Source of the DNA: Enterobacteriaceae endosymbiont of Donacia tomentosa
GTDB lineage: Bacteria; Pseudomonadota; Gammaproteobacteria; Enterobacterales; Enterobacteriaceae
NCBI RefSeq assembly: GCF_012571135.1
Contig: NZ_CP046216.1
Location: 373,176 to 437,175, forward strand
DNA: 64,000 nt
Reading direction: 5' to 3'
The notes beneath the pieces were generated by a model. It was given only the letters and a program-made list of their open reading frames with translations, did not search any database and was not told the DNA's origin. Both the position numbers and the translations under genes were made by a program. Shown piece by piece: positions 1-11,105 of this stretch; the stretch's first letter is position 1, and each line of letters opens with the position of its first letter.

Positions 1-2
1 AG

Positions 3-1569
<1,567 letters not shown>

Positions 1570-1676
1570 AAAGAATTTTAATAAGAATTAAAAATACAAA
1601 TTCTTATAAAAAATAAATTTATAAATCTACACTTTACTCTCTTAGAAAGAGTGCCCTTAAAAAATCTTTTATAAGT

Positions 1677-1741
1677 TATTAAAGAACAATTAAAACAATA
1701 CAAAACAATCATTATGTTACATGTTCAAAAAAAATAGTCAA
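1677..1741 (-). promoter_or_regulatory. rRNA promoter and boxA antitermination site
   Basis: On the minus strand, TTGACT (1736-1741) is followed after 16 nt by TAACAT (1714-1719), a plausible sigma-70 promoter for rrs. Further downstream, TGTTCTTTAATA (1677-1688) resembles the enterobacterial boxA (TGCTCTTTAACA) that recruits the Nus antitermination complex. The order promoter, boxA, 16S is as in E. coli rRNA leaders. The boxA match is good; the -10 element is only a 4 of 6 match. Confidence 0.65.
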
Positions 1742-1780
1742 GTTTTTTATATAAATTATTAATAAATTATTAATTTTTTA

Positions 1781-2593
1781 TTATATTTTGATTTCTTGAA
1801 AAGAATTAAATCCATTATTTAAAAAATAAAGCTTTGTTTTTTTTATGTAAGAATTTTGTTGTGTATAAAAAACAATATTTTGTTTTTGATTTGAAACAAA
1901 CTTAATTTTTTTTTCTAAATTTATTAAGTTTATAATAATATCTTTTTTAGAATCTACAAACTTTATATTTTTAGGTAAAATTACTTTTAGTTCATTAATA
2001 ATTAATGGGAAATGTGTACAACCTAAAATTATAGTATCAGGAAATTTAGTTAAATTAAACCAAGAAACAAAAATTTTTTTTATTTCATTTAAAATAAGTT
2101 TATACCCTAACAATTTCTTTTCAGCTAAAAATACTAATTTTTTAGACGATAAAGTTTCTATTGTATAATTTTTACTAAAAAATTTAATTTTTTTTTTTAT
2201 TTGTAAATTTTTTAATGTAGTATCAGTTGCTAATAAGCCAATAATTTTATTTTGAGTATTTTTTATAGCTAAATTAATAACAGGAAAAATACCTAAAATA
2301 GGAAAATTAAAATATTTTTTTATTTGAGGAAAACTAGAAACACTCGCTGTATTACATGCAATTATTGCTAATGAAATATTGTAATAATATGAAATTTTTT
2401 TTAAAATTTGTATTAATCTTTGTAAAATAAAATGCTGAGATTTATTTCCATAAGGAAAATATTTATTATCCAATAAATAAATAAAGTTTACGTTAAAAAA
2501 TACTTCCTTTATATATTTAAGTATAGTTACACCTCCTAATCCAGAATCAAAAATAAAAATTGTGATTTTTGATTCTAATAAATTTTTTTTCAT
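1781..2593 (-). CDS. murI: glutamate racemase
   Basis: Converts L-glutamate to D-glutamate for peptidoglycan, in the cytoplasm. The 270-residue protein has the three family motifs: FDSGLGG at 15-21 (Asp16), ACNTAS with catalytic Cys81, and GCTHFP with catalytic Cys193. Length is slightly below the E. coli protein (about 285). It sits just upstream of rrs on the same strand, an ancestral E. coli adjacency, and is divergent from iscS across a 110 bp spacer. Its retention suggests that a peptidoglycan layer is still made, as does murJ in this window. Confidence 0.97.
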   Translation of the reverse strand: MKKNLLESKITIFIFDSGLGGVTILKYIKEVFFNVNFIYLLDNKYFPYGNKSQHFILQRLIQILKKISYYYNISLAIIACNTASVSSFPQIKKYFNFPILGIFPVINLAIKNTQNKIIGLLATDTTLKNLQIKKKIKFFSKNYTIETLSSKKLVFLAEKKLLGYKLILNEIKKIFVSWFNLTKFPDTIILGCTHFPLIINELKVILPKNIKFVDSKKDIIINLINLEKKIKFVSNQKQNIVFYTQQNSYIKKTKLYFLNNGFNSFQEIKI

Positions 2594-2703
2594 AAAATTA
2601 ACATCCTTAAAATAATTAAGTTATTTTTTATATGTAAAATAATATATTATATAATGTATATATCTTAAATATATTTTATCAAAAATGCTTAATAGACAGA
2701 ATA

Positions 2704-3858
2704 ATGAAAAAATTAATTTATTTAGATTATGCATCTACAACACCAGTTGATGAAAGAGTTTTAGAAAAAATGAATAATTACCTAACTATAGACGGAATTT
2801 TTGGTAATCCATCTTCTTATTCGCATTTATTTGGTATAAAAGCAAAAGAATCTCTAGAGAGAGCTAGAAATAATATAGCAAATATTATAGGAAGTAAACC
2901 AAATGAAATTATTTTTACATCTAGTGCTACTGAATCTATTAATTTAGCAATAAAGGGAACAGTAACTATTTCTAATAATATTAAAAGACACATAATTACT
3001 AATGTTAGTGAACATAAATCTGTTTTATCAACTTGTTCTTATTTAGAAAAATTAGGCATAAAAATAACATATTTAAATAATTCGAATATAGGATTAATTG
3101 ATTTAAATATTTTAGAAAAAAAAATTAAAAATGAAACTATTTTAATTTCAATCATGCATATAAATAATGAAATTGGGATTATTCAAAATATAGAAAAAAT
3201 TAGTGAAATTTGTAAAGAAAAAAATATAATTTTTCACGTAGATGCTACACAAAGTGTAGGGAAATATCCATTAAATCTAAAAAATATAAATATTGATTTA
3301 TTATCATTTTCTGCACATAAATTTTATGGTCCTAAGGGAATTGGAGTTTTATATATAAAAAATAAATTTAATAAAATACAGATAAAACCATTAATTCATG
3401 GTGGAGGACAAGAAAAAGGCATAAGATCAGGTACTTTACCTGTTCATCAAATTATTGGTATGTCAACAGCACTAAGTATTGCTCAAACAGAAATGAAAAT
3501 GGAAATTATAAGAATAAAAAAATTAAAAAAACAATTATGGGATGGTTTACGAAATATAAAAGATATATATATAAATGGTAATTTTTGTAATTGTTCTCCT
3601 TTTATACTTAATATTGGATTTAAAAACATTTTTAATAAAATTCTTATGTCAGAATTAAACAATATTGCTATTTCATCTTCTTCATCATGTACATCTAATA
3701 CCCAAACGTCTCATGTTTTAAAATCTTTAGGATTAACAGAAAAATTAATTCAAAGTTCAGTTCGTTTTTCTTTTGGACGATTTACTACTAAACAAGATAT
3801 TGATCTTACTATTGAACATATACAATATGCTATTAAAAAAATAAGAAAATATTATTAG
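2704..3858 (+). CDS. iscS: cysteine desulfurase IscS, C-terminal tail missing
   Basis: PLP-dependent enzyme that takes sulfur from cysteine and passes it on as persulfide for Fe-S clusters and tRNA thiolation. PLP lysine is K206 in SAHKFYGPKG, and the mobile-loop catalytic cysteine is C329 in SSSSSCTSNTQ. At 384 residues it is about 20 shorter than E. coli IscS (404) and stops at IRKYY, so the conserved C-terminal tail that docks the scaffold IscU is absent. No iscR, iscU, iscA, hscBA or fdx lies beside it; the gene stands alone, divergent from murI and convergent with pykF. With a full suf operon nearby, I infer its main job is sulfur supply for tRNA modification. Confidence 0.95.
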   Translation: MKKLIYLDYASTTPVDERVLEKMNNYLTIDGIFGNPSSYSHLFGIKAKESLERARNNIANIIGSKPNEIIFTSSATESINLAIKGTVTISNNIKRHIITNVSEHKSVLSTCSYLEKLGIKITYLNNSNIGLIDLNILEKKIKNETILISIMHINNEIGIIQNIEKISEICKEKNIIFHVDATQSVGKYPLNLKNINIDLLSFSAHKFYGPKGIGVLYIKNKFNKIQIKPLIHGGGQEKGIRSGTLPVHQIIGMSTALSIAQTEMKMEIIRIKKLKKQLWDGLRNIKDIYINGNFCNCSPFILNIGFKNIFNKILMSELNNIAISSSSSCTSNTQTSHVLKSLGLTEKLIQSSVRFSFGRFTTKQDIDLTIEHIQYAIKKIRKYY

Positions 3859-3902
3859 TTTTTGTATTAGAAATAATTAATGATTTTAATTAAAAAAATT
3901 GA

Positions 3903-3930
3903 TTTAAAATTAATAAAAATTAATTTTAAA
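3903..3930. terminator. hairpin between convergent iscS and pykF
   Basis: A perfect 12 bp inverted repeat (tttaaaattaat / attaattttaaa) with a 4 nt loop lies 45 bp after the iscS stop and 80 bp beyond the pykF stop. The stem is nearly all A-T and there is no clean T-run after it, so it is only a weak candidate for a bidirectional terminator. Confidence 0.35.
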
Positions 3931-4009
3931 TATAATTAAATAATTAAAACACTATATATATTATATTTTATATATGTAAATATTAAAAAATAAATTTTTA
4001 TTTTAAACA

Positions 4010-5419
4010 TTATATAATATGTATAGAAGTTGTGTTTGTAGTACCACTTGGAACTAAAGCTCCAGAAACCATAACAATTACATCACCTTTGATAGCATAT
4101 TTGCTAGATAGAGCAACTTGTTTTCCTATAATATAAAAATCATCAGTAGATGAAATTTGATCTACTAATTTTGGAATAATCCCTTTACTTAAAATTAATT
4201 GTTTTGCTGTTTTTTTATTAGTAGTAAGAGCTAAAATTATAGAACGAGGGAAATATTTTCTTATAGCTTTAGCTGATTTACCTAATTGAGTAGCTACAAT
4301 TATCAAAGGCGCTTTTAATTTTTCTGCTATTTCAACAGCACTACGACATACTGCATCAGTAATACTCATATCATTATTATCATAAAAATTAGTTCTGTTA
4401 CTCATAGTAAAATCTGTACGTTCACAAATAGTAGACATAATAGAGACAGCTTCTAAAGGATATAATCCTTTTGCACTTTCTCCTGAGAGCATAACGGCAT
4501 CTGTACCGTCTAAAATAGCATTTGCAACATCTCCTGCTTCCGCTCTAGTTGGACGAGGATTTTTAATCATAGAATCTAACATTTGCGTTGCAGTTATTAC
4601 TATCTTACCTAAACAATTACATTTTTTTATTATCATTTTTTGAGCAAAAATTACATCTTCTACTGGTATTTCAACTCCTAAATCACCTCTTGCAACCATG
4701 ATTCCATCAGAAACATCTAAAATTTCATCAAAATTATTTAATCCTTCCTGATTTTCAATCTTAGCTATAATTAGTATATCACCACCATTATTTAATTTTA
4801 AAAATTTTTTTATTTCTAATATATCTTCTTTTTTCCGAATAAAAGAAGCAGCAATATAATCTATTTTATTCTTACATGCAAAAATTAAGTCTTGTTTATC
4901 TTTTTCTGATAAAGCAGGTAACTTAGTAAATATTCCAGGTAAATTTATACCTTTATTTTCAGATAATCTGCCATTATTCAAAACTTTACATATTATTTTA
5001 TCATGATGTAATTCTAAAACTCTTAATGATATTAATCCATCATCAATTAATATTTTATCATTGATACTTAAATCATTAATTAAATTAGGATATGTAATAG
5101 CTACGCATTTATTATTACCAATTACTGATTGATTAATAGTTAAAACAAATTTTTGTCCAGATTTTAAATCAACATCAATTCCTTTATATAACTTCATAGT
5201 ACGTATTTCAGGCCCTTTTGTATCTAATAAAATAGCAGCATTTTTTTTTGTTTCTTTTATAATTTCTCTTAAATTATCGATTCTTTTCTGATGATCTTCA
5301 TGATTTCCATGGGAAAAATTCAATCTAATAACATTCATTCCTAAATTTAGTAATTGAGATAAAATATATTTCGATTCAGAACTAGGTCCTATAGTACAAA
5401 CTATTTTGGTTTTTTTCAT
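4010..5419 (-). CDS. pykF: pyruvate kinase I
   Basis: Last step of glycolysis: phosphoenolpyruvate plus ADP to pyruvate plus ATP. The 469-residue protein is nearly the length of E. coli PykF (470) and follows it from [16 protein letters not shown] to the C-terminal [12 protein letters not shown]. Visible family motifs include [10 protein letters not shown], the metal and substrate region [10 protein letters not shown], and MLSGESAKG. It resembles the type I (PykF) rather than PykA isozyme. It lies directly downstream of sufE on the same strand; in E. coli pykF is also a close neighbour of suf. The 135 bp spacer leaves room for its own promoter. Confidence 0.97.
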   Translation of the reverse strand: MKKTKIVCTIGPSSESKYILSQLLNLGMNVIRLNFSHGNHEDHQKRIDNLREIIKETKKNAAILLDTKGPEIRTMKLYKGIDVDLKSGQKFVLTINQSVIGNNKCVAITYPNLINDLSINDKILIDDGLISLRVLELHHDKIICKVLNNGRLSENKGINLPGIFTKLPALSEKDKQDLIFACKNKIDYIAASFIRKKEDILEIKKFLKLNNGGDILIIAKIENQEGLNNFDEILDVSDGIMVARGDLGVEIPVEDVIFAQKMIIKKCNCLGKIVITATQMLDSMIKNPRPTRAEAGDVANAILDGTDAVMLSGESAKGLYPLEAVSIMSTICERTDFTMSNRTNFYDNNDMSITDAVCRSAVEIAEKLKAPLIIVATQLGKSAKAIRKYFPRSIILALTTNKKTAKQLILSKGIIPKLVDQISSTDDFYIIGKQVALSSKYAIKGDVIVMVSGALVPSGTTNTTSIHII

Positions 5420-5554
5420 AAAATTTATATTTCCTAAATATTTTATAAAGTTATTTATAAAATTTAGAGTAAAAATTTCACATTATATTATACAATATTA
5501 ACTATATAAAAATTTTTTATACTTGCAATAAATAATTAGCATATATTCCATATT

Positions 5555-5986
5555 TTAATTTAATTTAGAAACTAATTTTCCCAATTTATTTTTAATTGTT
5601 TGTATAATAATTTCTATACCCTGTAATCTAGATAGAGTTAAATACTTATGAAGAGATAATTTTTTAAAACATGAACGAATATCAAAAGTTATAATTTCAT
5701 TATAGGATTTTTGGTTATAAAAAATAAAAATCATTGTTAATAATCCTTTTACAATAGAAGAATCACTATCGCCTCTAAATCGTATTTTATTATTCTTATT
5801 TATTTTAATAGTAACCCAAACTTGACTTTGACATCCTGGAATAAAATTTTCTAAAGAATGTTTTTCTTTTGAAAGAAGAGGAATTTGATTTCCTAACTCA
5901 ATTATATAAAGATATTTTTCTTCCCAAGAACGACAACTCATAAAATTAGTTTCAATAATATTTTTACTTGGTAAAATATATAACAT
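5555..5986 (-). CDS. sufE: SufE sulfur acceptor protein
   Basis: Accepts persulfide sulfur from SufS on a conserved cysteine and delivers it to the SufBCD scaffold. The active cysteine is C52 in FIPGCQSQVW. At 143 residues it is close to E. coli SufE (138), with the family pattern SWEEKYLYIIELG near the N terminus and a GLL..IF.. helix after the cysteine. It is the last gene of the sufABCDSE operon and starts 4 bp after the sufS stop, so translation is probably coupled. Confidence 0.95.
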   Translation of the reverse strand: MLYILPSKNIIETNFMSCRSWEEKYLYIIELGNQIPLLSKEKHSLENFIPGCQSQVWVTIKINKNNKIRFRGDSDSSIVKGLLTMIFIFYNQKSYNEIITFDIRSCFKKLSLHKYLTLSRLQGIEIIIQTIKNKLGKLVSKLN

Positions 5987-5990
5987 ATGG

Positions 5991-7223
5991 TTACTTATTT
6001 AATAAATTATTTATATGTATTAATTTTTCTATAAAGATATCGATATCATTAATATTCGTATATATAGAAAAAGAAATTCTACACATTGACTCAACTTTAT
6101 AATAGTTCATAAGAGGTATAGCGCATTGATGACCAGTACGAATAGCAATTCCATATTGATCTAAAAAAATACCTATATCATAAGCATGAATTTTTTTTAA
6201 ATTAAAAGAAATAATACCTACTCTATTGTCACTTGAAAATTTATTCCCGAATATATTTATATTCGGTATAGAATTCAATTTATTTAAAGTATATTCTGTT
6301 AAATATTTATTATATTTAATAATATTATTTATATTGAGTGACGTAAACCATGATAGTGCAACACCTAACCCTATAATACCAGATATATTTGGTGTTCCTG
6401 CTTCAAATTTCCAAGGTATTGTTTCCCAAATAAGTTTTTTTTTATATATATTTGATATCATTCCTCCACCTACTTGCCAAGGTTCTATATTTTCTAATAT
6501 TTTTTTGATTCCATATAAAACTCCTATTCCAGTAGGCCCAAAAATTTTATGTCCAGAAAAAACAAAAAAGTCACATTTCAAACTTTGAACATTAATTTTT
6601 TGATTAGTAACTGCTTGAGCTCCATCAATTAGTGTAATAATATTATTTTTTTTTGCTAATTTAATAATATCTTTAATAGGATTAATTGTACCTAAAACAT
6701 TAGAAATATAAGTAACTGATATTAAACGAGTATATTTATCAATTAAACTAGGAATTTTATATATTTTTAATTTCCCATTTTTATTTAAAGGAATAATACG
6801 AATATTAAAACCTATTTTTTTAGACAGAATAATCCAGGGGATAAGATTAGAATGATGTTCCATTTCAGAAATAACAATATTATCATTTGATGATATATTA
6901 TTTATCCCCCAAGTATTTGCGATAAGATTAATACCTTCTGTTGTACTACTAGTAAATATTATTTCTTCTGAAGATTTAGCATTAATAAAATTCGCGATTT
7001 TATTACGTATATCTTCCATTTTATTTGTTACTTTTGTACTTAATTCATATATACCTCTATTAACTGAGGAATAATAATTTTTATAAAAATCATTTAATGC
7101 AGAAATTACTATTTTAGGTTTATGTACAGTTGCTGCATTATCTAAATAAACAAAATTATTTTTATTAATTTTTCTAGATAAAATAGGAAATTGCTTTCTA
7201 ATATTTTTTATATCAAAATTCAT
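5991..7223 (-). CDS. sufS: cysteine desulfurase SufS
   Basis: Group II cysteine desulfurase, the sulfur donor of the Suf system, working with SufE. The PLP lysine is K226 in FSGHKIFGPTG, and the catalytic cysteine lies at about residue 367 in RTGHQCAIPLM. At 410 residues it matches E. coli SufS (406). It overlaps the end of sufD by 11 bp and is followed 4 bp later by sufE. This is the second cysteine desulfurase in the window besides iscS; the two belong to different groups and probably serve different acceptors. Confidence 0.97.
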   Translation of the reverse strand: MNFDIKNIRKQFPILSRKINKNNFVYLDNAATVHKPKIVISALNDFYKNYYSSVNRGIYELSTKVTNKMEDIRNKIANFINAKSSEEIIFTSSTTEGINLIANTWGINNISSNDNIVISEMEHHSNLIPWIILSKKIGFNIRIIPLNKNGKLKIYKIPSLIDKYTRLISVTYISNVLGTINPIKDIIKLAKKNNIITLIDGAQAVTNQKINVQSLKCDFFVFSGHKIFGPTGIGVLYGIKKILENIEPWQVGGGMISNIYKKKLIWETIPWKFEAGTPNISGIIGLGVALSWFTSLNINNIIKYNKYLTEYTLNKLNSIPNINIFGNKFSSDNRVGIISFNLKKIHAYDIGIFLDQYGIAIRTGHQCAIPLMNYYKVESMCRISFSIYTNINDIDIFIEKLIHINNLLNK

Positions 7224-8511
7224 TTAAAAAATTCTCTATTGACAAATAACATGATATATGTTCAAAAATTTTATTTACTGATTTCTTATTATAAAAGTCT
7301 TTTAAAATATCATTCATGAAAGCTATAAGTAAAATATTATATGCAGACTTATAATTTATTCCTCTTGTTTTTAAAAAAAAAATCTGATCTTCATTTATTA
7401 CCCCAGTAGATACTCCATGTTTACATTTTACATCATTATTATAAATATCTAATTTAGGTTTTATATTTATTTCAGATAATCTACTTAATAGTAAGCCACT
7501 ATAATTTATTTGTCCATCTGTTTTTATGGCATATGGGTTAATTTTTAATAATCCTGTAGAATTTATAATAGCTTTATTATTAACAATTGCTTTATGTAAT
7601 TGATAACTATAACAATTACTTCCATTATGTTCTAAATAATTGTCAGTATTAATAATATCATTATTTTTAGCAAGTAATAAACTTTTATATATTAGTTTAG
7701 AATTTTTTTCCATAAAAATAAAATTATTATTTTGTTGTATCTTTTTTTGAGAAAAAAAAATATCATGCTTTTTTAAAGAAACATTTTTATATAAAAAAAA
7801 ATTATTATTAGCATAATGATAATTATTATTATTTTTATTATAAATAAATTTATAATTTTCTAATTTTGAATTTTTTTCAATTATAAAAGTATTATAAACA
7901 TTATTAAAATATGATTGATTTATATTCATAAAATGTTCAAATATTATTATAGGATGTGTACTATTTATATTTATATAATTTCTATAATTAGAAATAATAA
8001 TTTCATTAAGATTAATATTCCCTTCATTTAAATATATTAAATATAATGGTTTGATATTTATATTGTTAGTATTATCAATACTAATTGATAATATTTCTTT
8101 TGATAAAGATTCAGCTAAATGAGTGTAAATATTATGTTTAATAGAATTATTTTTATAATTTTGTTTATTATATTTATTAATAGATATTTTATACCATATA
8201 TTATTTATATTACTAATATTTTTATTTAATTTCCCATTAACAAAATATAAAAAAACAGCATCTCTTTTAAAGATAAAATTTTTAATTTTCTCTTTATCTA
8301 CAGAATAGATTTTGCTAGTTTTTAGTAATTTATTTTTAATATTTTTAAAAAAATCCGTTTTTTTATTTTCGTCTTTACATTTAGATAATAAAAATTTTAA
8401 TTTTAACCAATGTTTTTCTGATTTTTTAGAAAAATGATATTTTTTATGTTTTTGATAAATGTTATTTAATTGATCTAAGAAATTATTATTCATTAAAAGA
8501 TTCATACCCAT
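7213..8511 (-). CDS. sufD: SufD, Fe-S scaffold component
   Basis: Partner of SufB in the SufB-SufC2-SufD scaffold that builds [Fe-S] clusters. The N-terminal 350 residues are poorly conserved and Asn/Lys-rich, but the C-terminal core is clear: QLHKAIVNNKA, AIKTDGQ, DVKCKHGVSTG and EDQIFFLKTRGI. It is 432 residues against 423 in E. coli. The start used overlaps the sufC end by 26 bp; an in-frame ATG at 8494-8496 would shorten the protein by five residues and reduce the overlap to 11 bp, and cannot be excluded. Fast divergence with a conserved core is typical of SufD. Confidence 0.93.
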   Translation of the reverse strand: MGMNLLMNNNFLDQLNNIYQKHKKYHFSKKSEKHWLKLKFLLSKCKDENKKTDFFKNIKNKLLKTSKIYSVDKEKIKNFIFKRDAVFLYFVNGKLNKNISNINNIWYKISINKYNKQNYKNNSIKHNIYTHLAESLSKEILSISIDNTNNINIKPLYLIYLNEGNINLNEIIISNYRNYININSTHPIIIFEHFMNINQSYFNNVYNTFIIEKNSKLENYKFIYNKNNNNYHYANNNFFLYKNVSLKKHDIFFSQKKIQQNNNFIFMEKNSKLIYKSLLLAKNNDIINTDNYLEHNGSNCYSYQLHKAIVNNKAIINSTGLLKINPYAIKTDGQINYSGLLLSRLSEINIKPKLDIYNNDVKCKHGVSTGVINEDQIFFLKTRGINYKSAYNILLIAFMNDILKDFYNKKSVNKIFEHISCYLSIENFLNEF

Positions 8512-9226
8512 AAGTTTCTAATTTTGAAATAATATTAAAATTACCTGATTTTACAATTTTATTATTATAAAGTATATGAATATAATCGGGTTTAATATAT
8601 TCAAGAATACGGCGATAATGTGTAATAATAATAAACGACCTTTTCTTATTTCTCATAATATTAATTATATTAGATACTTTTTTTAATGCATCAATATCTA
8701 ATCCAGAATCAATTTCATCTAAAATAGATAGATCTGGTTCTAATACCAACATTTGTAGTATATCATTAATTTTTTTTTCTCCTCCAGAGAAACCAACATT
8801 TACAAATCGCTCAAGAAAATGTTGTGATTTTCCTAAAATTTTAATTTTTTCATTAATAATTTTATTATATGTTATTCTATCTAAATTACTTAATCCTTTA
8901 TGTTTTCTAATTGCTTTTAAGGAATTATATAAAAATACATTATTACTTACTCCTGGAATTTCAATAGGATATTGAAATGCTATGAAAATTCCTTCTCTTG
9001 CTCTGATTTCTGGTGGCATGCATAATAAATTTTTATTCTTAAAAAGAATGGTCCCTTGTTTAATAATATATCCTGTTTTTCCTGCTAATATATATGATAA
9101 TGTACTTTTTCCTGAGCCATTAGGGCCCATAATTGCATGTATTTCTCCAGGATTGATTGATAAATTTAATTTATCTAAAATAATTTTTTCATTTATGTAA
9201 ACATTTAAATTTTTTATTTTTAACAT
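8486..9226 (-). CDS. sufC: SufC, ABC-type ATPase of the Suf scaffold
   Basis: Soluble ABC ATPase that binds SufB and SufD and drives scaffold changes during Fe-S cluster assembly. Walker A is GPNGSGKST at 34-42, the signature is FSGGEKK, and Walker B is LSILDEIDSGLD with the catalytic Glu. An ITHY H-loop follows. The 246-residue length matches E. coli SufC (248). It lies 33 bp after sufB and its 3' end overlaps sufD. Confidence 0.97.
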   Translation of the reverse strand: MLKIKNLNVYINEKIILDKLNLSINPGEIHAIMGPNGSGKSTLSYILAGKTGYIIKQGTILFKNKNLLCMPPEIRAREGIFIAFQYPIEIPGVSNNVFLYNSLKAIRKHKGLSNLDRITYNKIINEKIKILGKSQHFLERFVNVGFSGGEKKINDILQMLVLEPDLSILDEIDSGLDIDALKKVSNIINIMRNKKRSFIIITHYRRILEYIKPDYIHILYNNKIVKSGNFNIISKLETYGYESFNE

Positions 9227-9259
9227 AATTACTTTTTAAGTATATGATATAAAAATATA

Positions 9260-10702
9260 CTATCCTATAGTATTTTCTAGGTGAATTGATAATAATTTTT
9301 GTGCTTCAATAGCAAATTCTAACGGAAATTTTATAAAAATATCTTTACAAAAACCATTAATAATTAATGTAATAGCACTTTCTATATTTAATCCTCTTTG
9401 CAAACAAAAAAATATTTGTTCTTCTCCTATTTTAGATGTTGTAGCTTCATGCTCAATTTGAGCAGTATTATTTAATATATTTAAAGTAGGATATGTATGC
9501 GTACTACACTTATCACCAATTAAAATTGAATCACATTGTGTAAAATTACGAGAATAATCTGATAATTTATTAATATGAACTAAACTTCTGTAAGTATTTT
9601 TACTTTTTTCCGTAGAAATACTTTTAGCAATAATTGTAGATTTAGTATTTTTTCCTATGTGAATCATTTTTGTACCAGTATCTGTTTGTTGAGTTCCATT
9701 AGTTAATGAAACAGAAAAAAATTTTCCTATAGAATTATCACCTTTTAAAATAACACTAGGATACTTCCATGTGATGGCTGATCCTGTTTCAGACTGTGTC
9801 CATGACATTTTACTATTATTTCCTTTACATATTGCTCTTTTTGTAACGAAATTAAAAATTCCTCCTATGTTTTTTTCTCCTGGAAACCAATTTTGAACAG
9901 TTGAATAATTTACTTGAGCATTTTGGTGTAAAATAACTTCAACTACAGCAGCATGTAATTGATGATTATTTCTAATTGGGGCAGAACATCCTTCTATATA
10001 ATTAACACTACTATTTTTATCAGCAATTAAAATTGTTCGTTCAAATTGTCCAATATTTTTTTCATTAATTCTAAAATAAGTAGATAATTCAATAGGGCAT
10101 TTGATGTTTTTAGGGATATAAATAAATGTTCCATCAGAAGCTACAGCTGCATTTAATGCAGCAAAAAAATTATCATTAGCAGGAACTACAGAACCTAAAT
10201 ACTTTTTTACTATTTCAGGATAATGCTTAATTGCATAATTTAATGAACAAAAAATAATTCCTTGTTGTAATAATTTTTTTTTGTGAGTAGTTATAACTGA
10301 AACACTATCAAAAACTGCATCCATAGCTACATTAGAATAATCATTAATAGGCACCTTTAATTTATTAAAGGTTTCTTTTACTTCTTTAGTTAAATACTTA
10401 TTGTTAGTGCTATTATTTTTTTTTTTGTTATATTCTGGCATAGAATAATAAATATACTTTTGGTAATTTATTTTTTGAAAATATCCATTTAACCAATGAG
10501 GTTCCTTATTTTTAATCCAAAAATTATATCCTTTTAATCTAAAATTTAGCATCCATTTAGGTTCATTACGTATAGCAGATATTTTATATATCGTTTCTAA
10601 ATCAATTCCAGGAATAAATTTTTTATTTTTTAATTTTGTAATAAAGCCTTCTTTATAATTTTGTTTTTTTTTATTAAAAAATCTAATTTTATCATTTTTC
10701 AT
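9260..10702 (-). CDS. sufB: SufB, Fe-S scaffold component
   Basis: Main scaffold subunit for Fe-S assembly. I place the start at 10700-10702 (MKNDKIRFF), giving 480 residues against 495 in E. coli; the frame stays open for 43 more codons upstream but that stretch would overlap sufA and has no family similarity. NYKEGF, EPKWMLNFRL, EGCSAP, SKMSWTQSETGSAITWKYP and GDKCSTHT are conserved. The N-terminal CxxCxxxC motif of E. coli SufB is missing: the corresponding stretch (SMPEYNKKKNNSTN) has no cysteine. It begins 16 bp after the sufA stop. Confidence 0.96.
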   Translation of the reverse strand: MKNDKIRFFNKKKQNYKEGFITKLKNKKFIPGIDLETIYKISAIRNEPKWMLNFRLKGYNFWIKNKEPHWLNGYFQKINYQKYIYYSMPEYNKKKNNSTNNKYLTKEVKETFNKLKVPINDYSNVAMDAVFDSVSVITTHKKKLLQQGIIFCSLNYAIKHYPEIVKKYLGSVVPANDNFFAALNAAVASDGTFIYIPKNIKCPIELSTYFRINEKNIGQFERTILIADKNSSVNYIEGCSAPIRNNHQLHAAVVEVILHQNAQVNYSTVQNWFPGEKNIGGIFNFVTKRAICKGNNSKMSWTQSETGSAITWKYPSVILKGDNSIGKFFSVSLTNGTQQTDTGTKMIHIGKNTKSTIIAKSISTEKSKNTYRSLVHINKLSDYSRNFTQCDSILIGDKCSTHTYPTLNILNNTAQIEHEATTSKIGEEQIFFCLQRGLNIESAITLIINGFCKDIFIKFPLEFAIEAQKLLSIHLENTIG

Positions 10703-10718
10703 ATTATATGTTCTTTTT

Positions 10719-11105
10719 TTAAAAAATATTAAAACTTTTACCACATCCACAAAATTGTTGAATTTTAGTATTATGGAATTGAAAAGATTTACTAAAATTA
10801 TTTTTAATAAAATCAATAATAATCCCATCAATAAAAGTAATATCTTTATTATTTATATAAATATGTATTTTTTCTTTTTTAAATACAATTTCATTTGGAG
10901 ATAATTCTGATAGATTATCAATTAAAGTAATTTTATATTTAAAACCTAAACAACCAGATTTTCTTAAAAAAATTTTAATTCCTATTGTATTTTGTTTTGT
11001 TTTAATTATTTTATTTATTTGTAAAAATGCTGTTTTTGTACAATATAATCCCTTAAAAAGGGGATTTTTACAAGTAAAACGAGTCAAATTCTGTTTTAAT
11101 ATCAT
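10719..11105 (-). CDS. sufA: SufA, A-type Fe-S carrier
   Basis: Carrier that passes Fe-S clusters from the SufBCD scaffold to target proteins. The three ligand cysteines of the family are present: C52 in KSGCLGFKY, and C119 and C121 in FCGCGKSF. It is 128 residues (E. coli SufA 122). As first gene of the suf operon it has a clear ribosome site, GGAG at 11114-11117, 8 nt before the ATG. I saw no convincing IscR, Fur or OxyR site upstream, so the stress regulation known in E. coli may be lost. Confidence 0.94.
   Translation of the reverse strand: MILKQNLTRFTCKNPLFKGLYCTKTAFLQINKIIKTKQNTIGIKIFLRKSGCLGFKYKITLIDNLSELSPNEIVFKKEKIHIYINNKDITFIDGIIIDFIKNNFSKSFQFHNTKIQQFCGCGKSFNIF

Noticed and set aside
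10703..10831. Upstream extension of sufB
   Set aside because: It overlaps the sufA 3' end and has no SufB similarity; ATG at 10700-10702 lies 16 bp after sufA.
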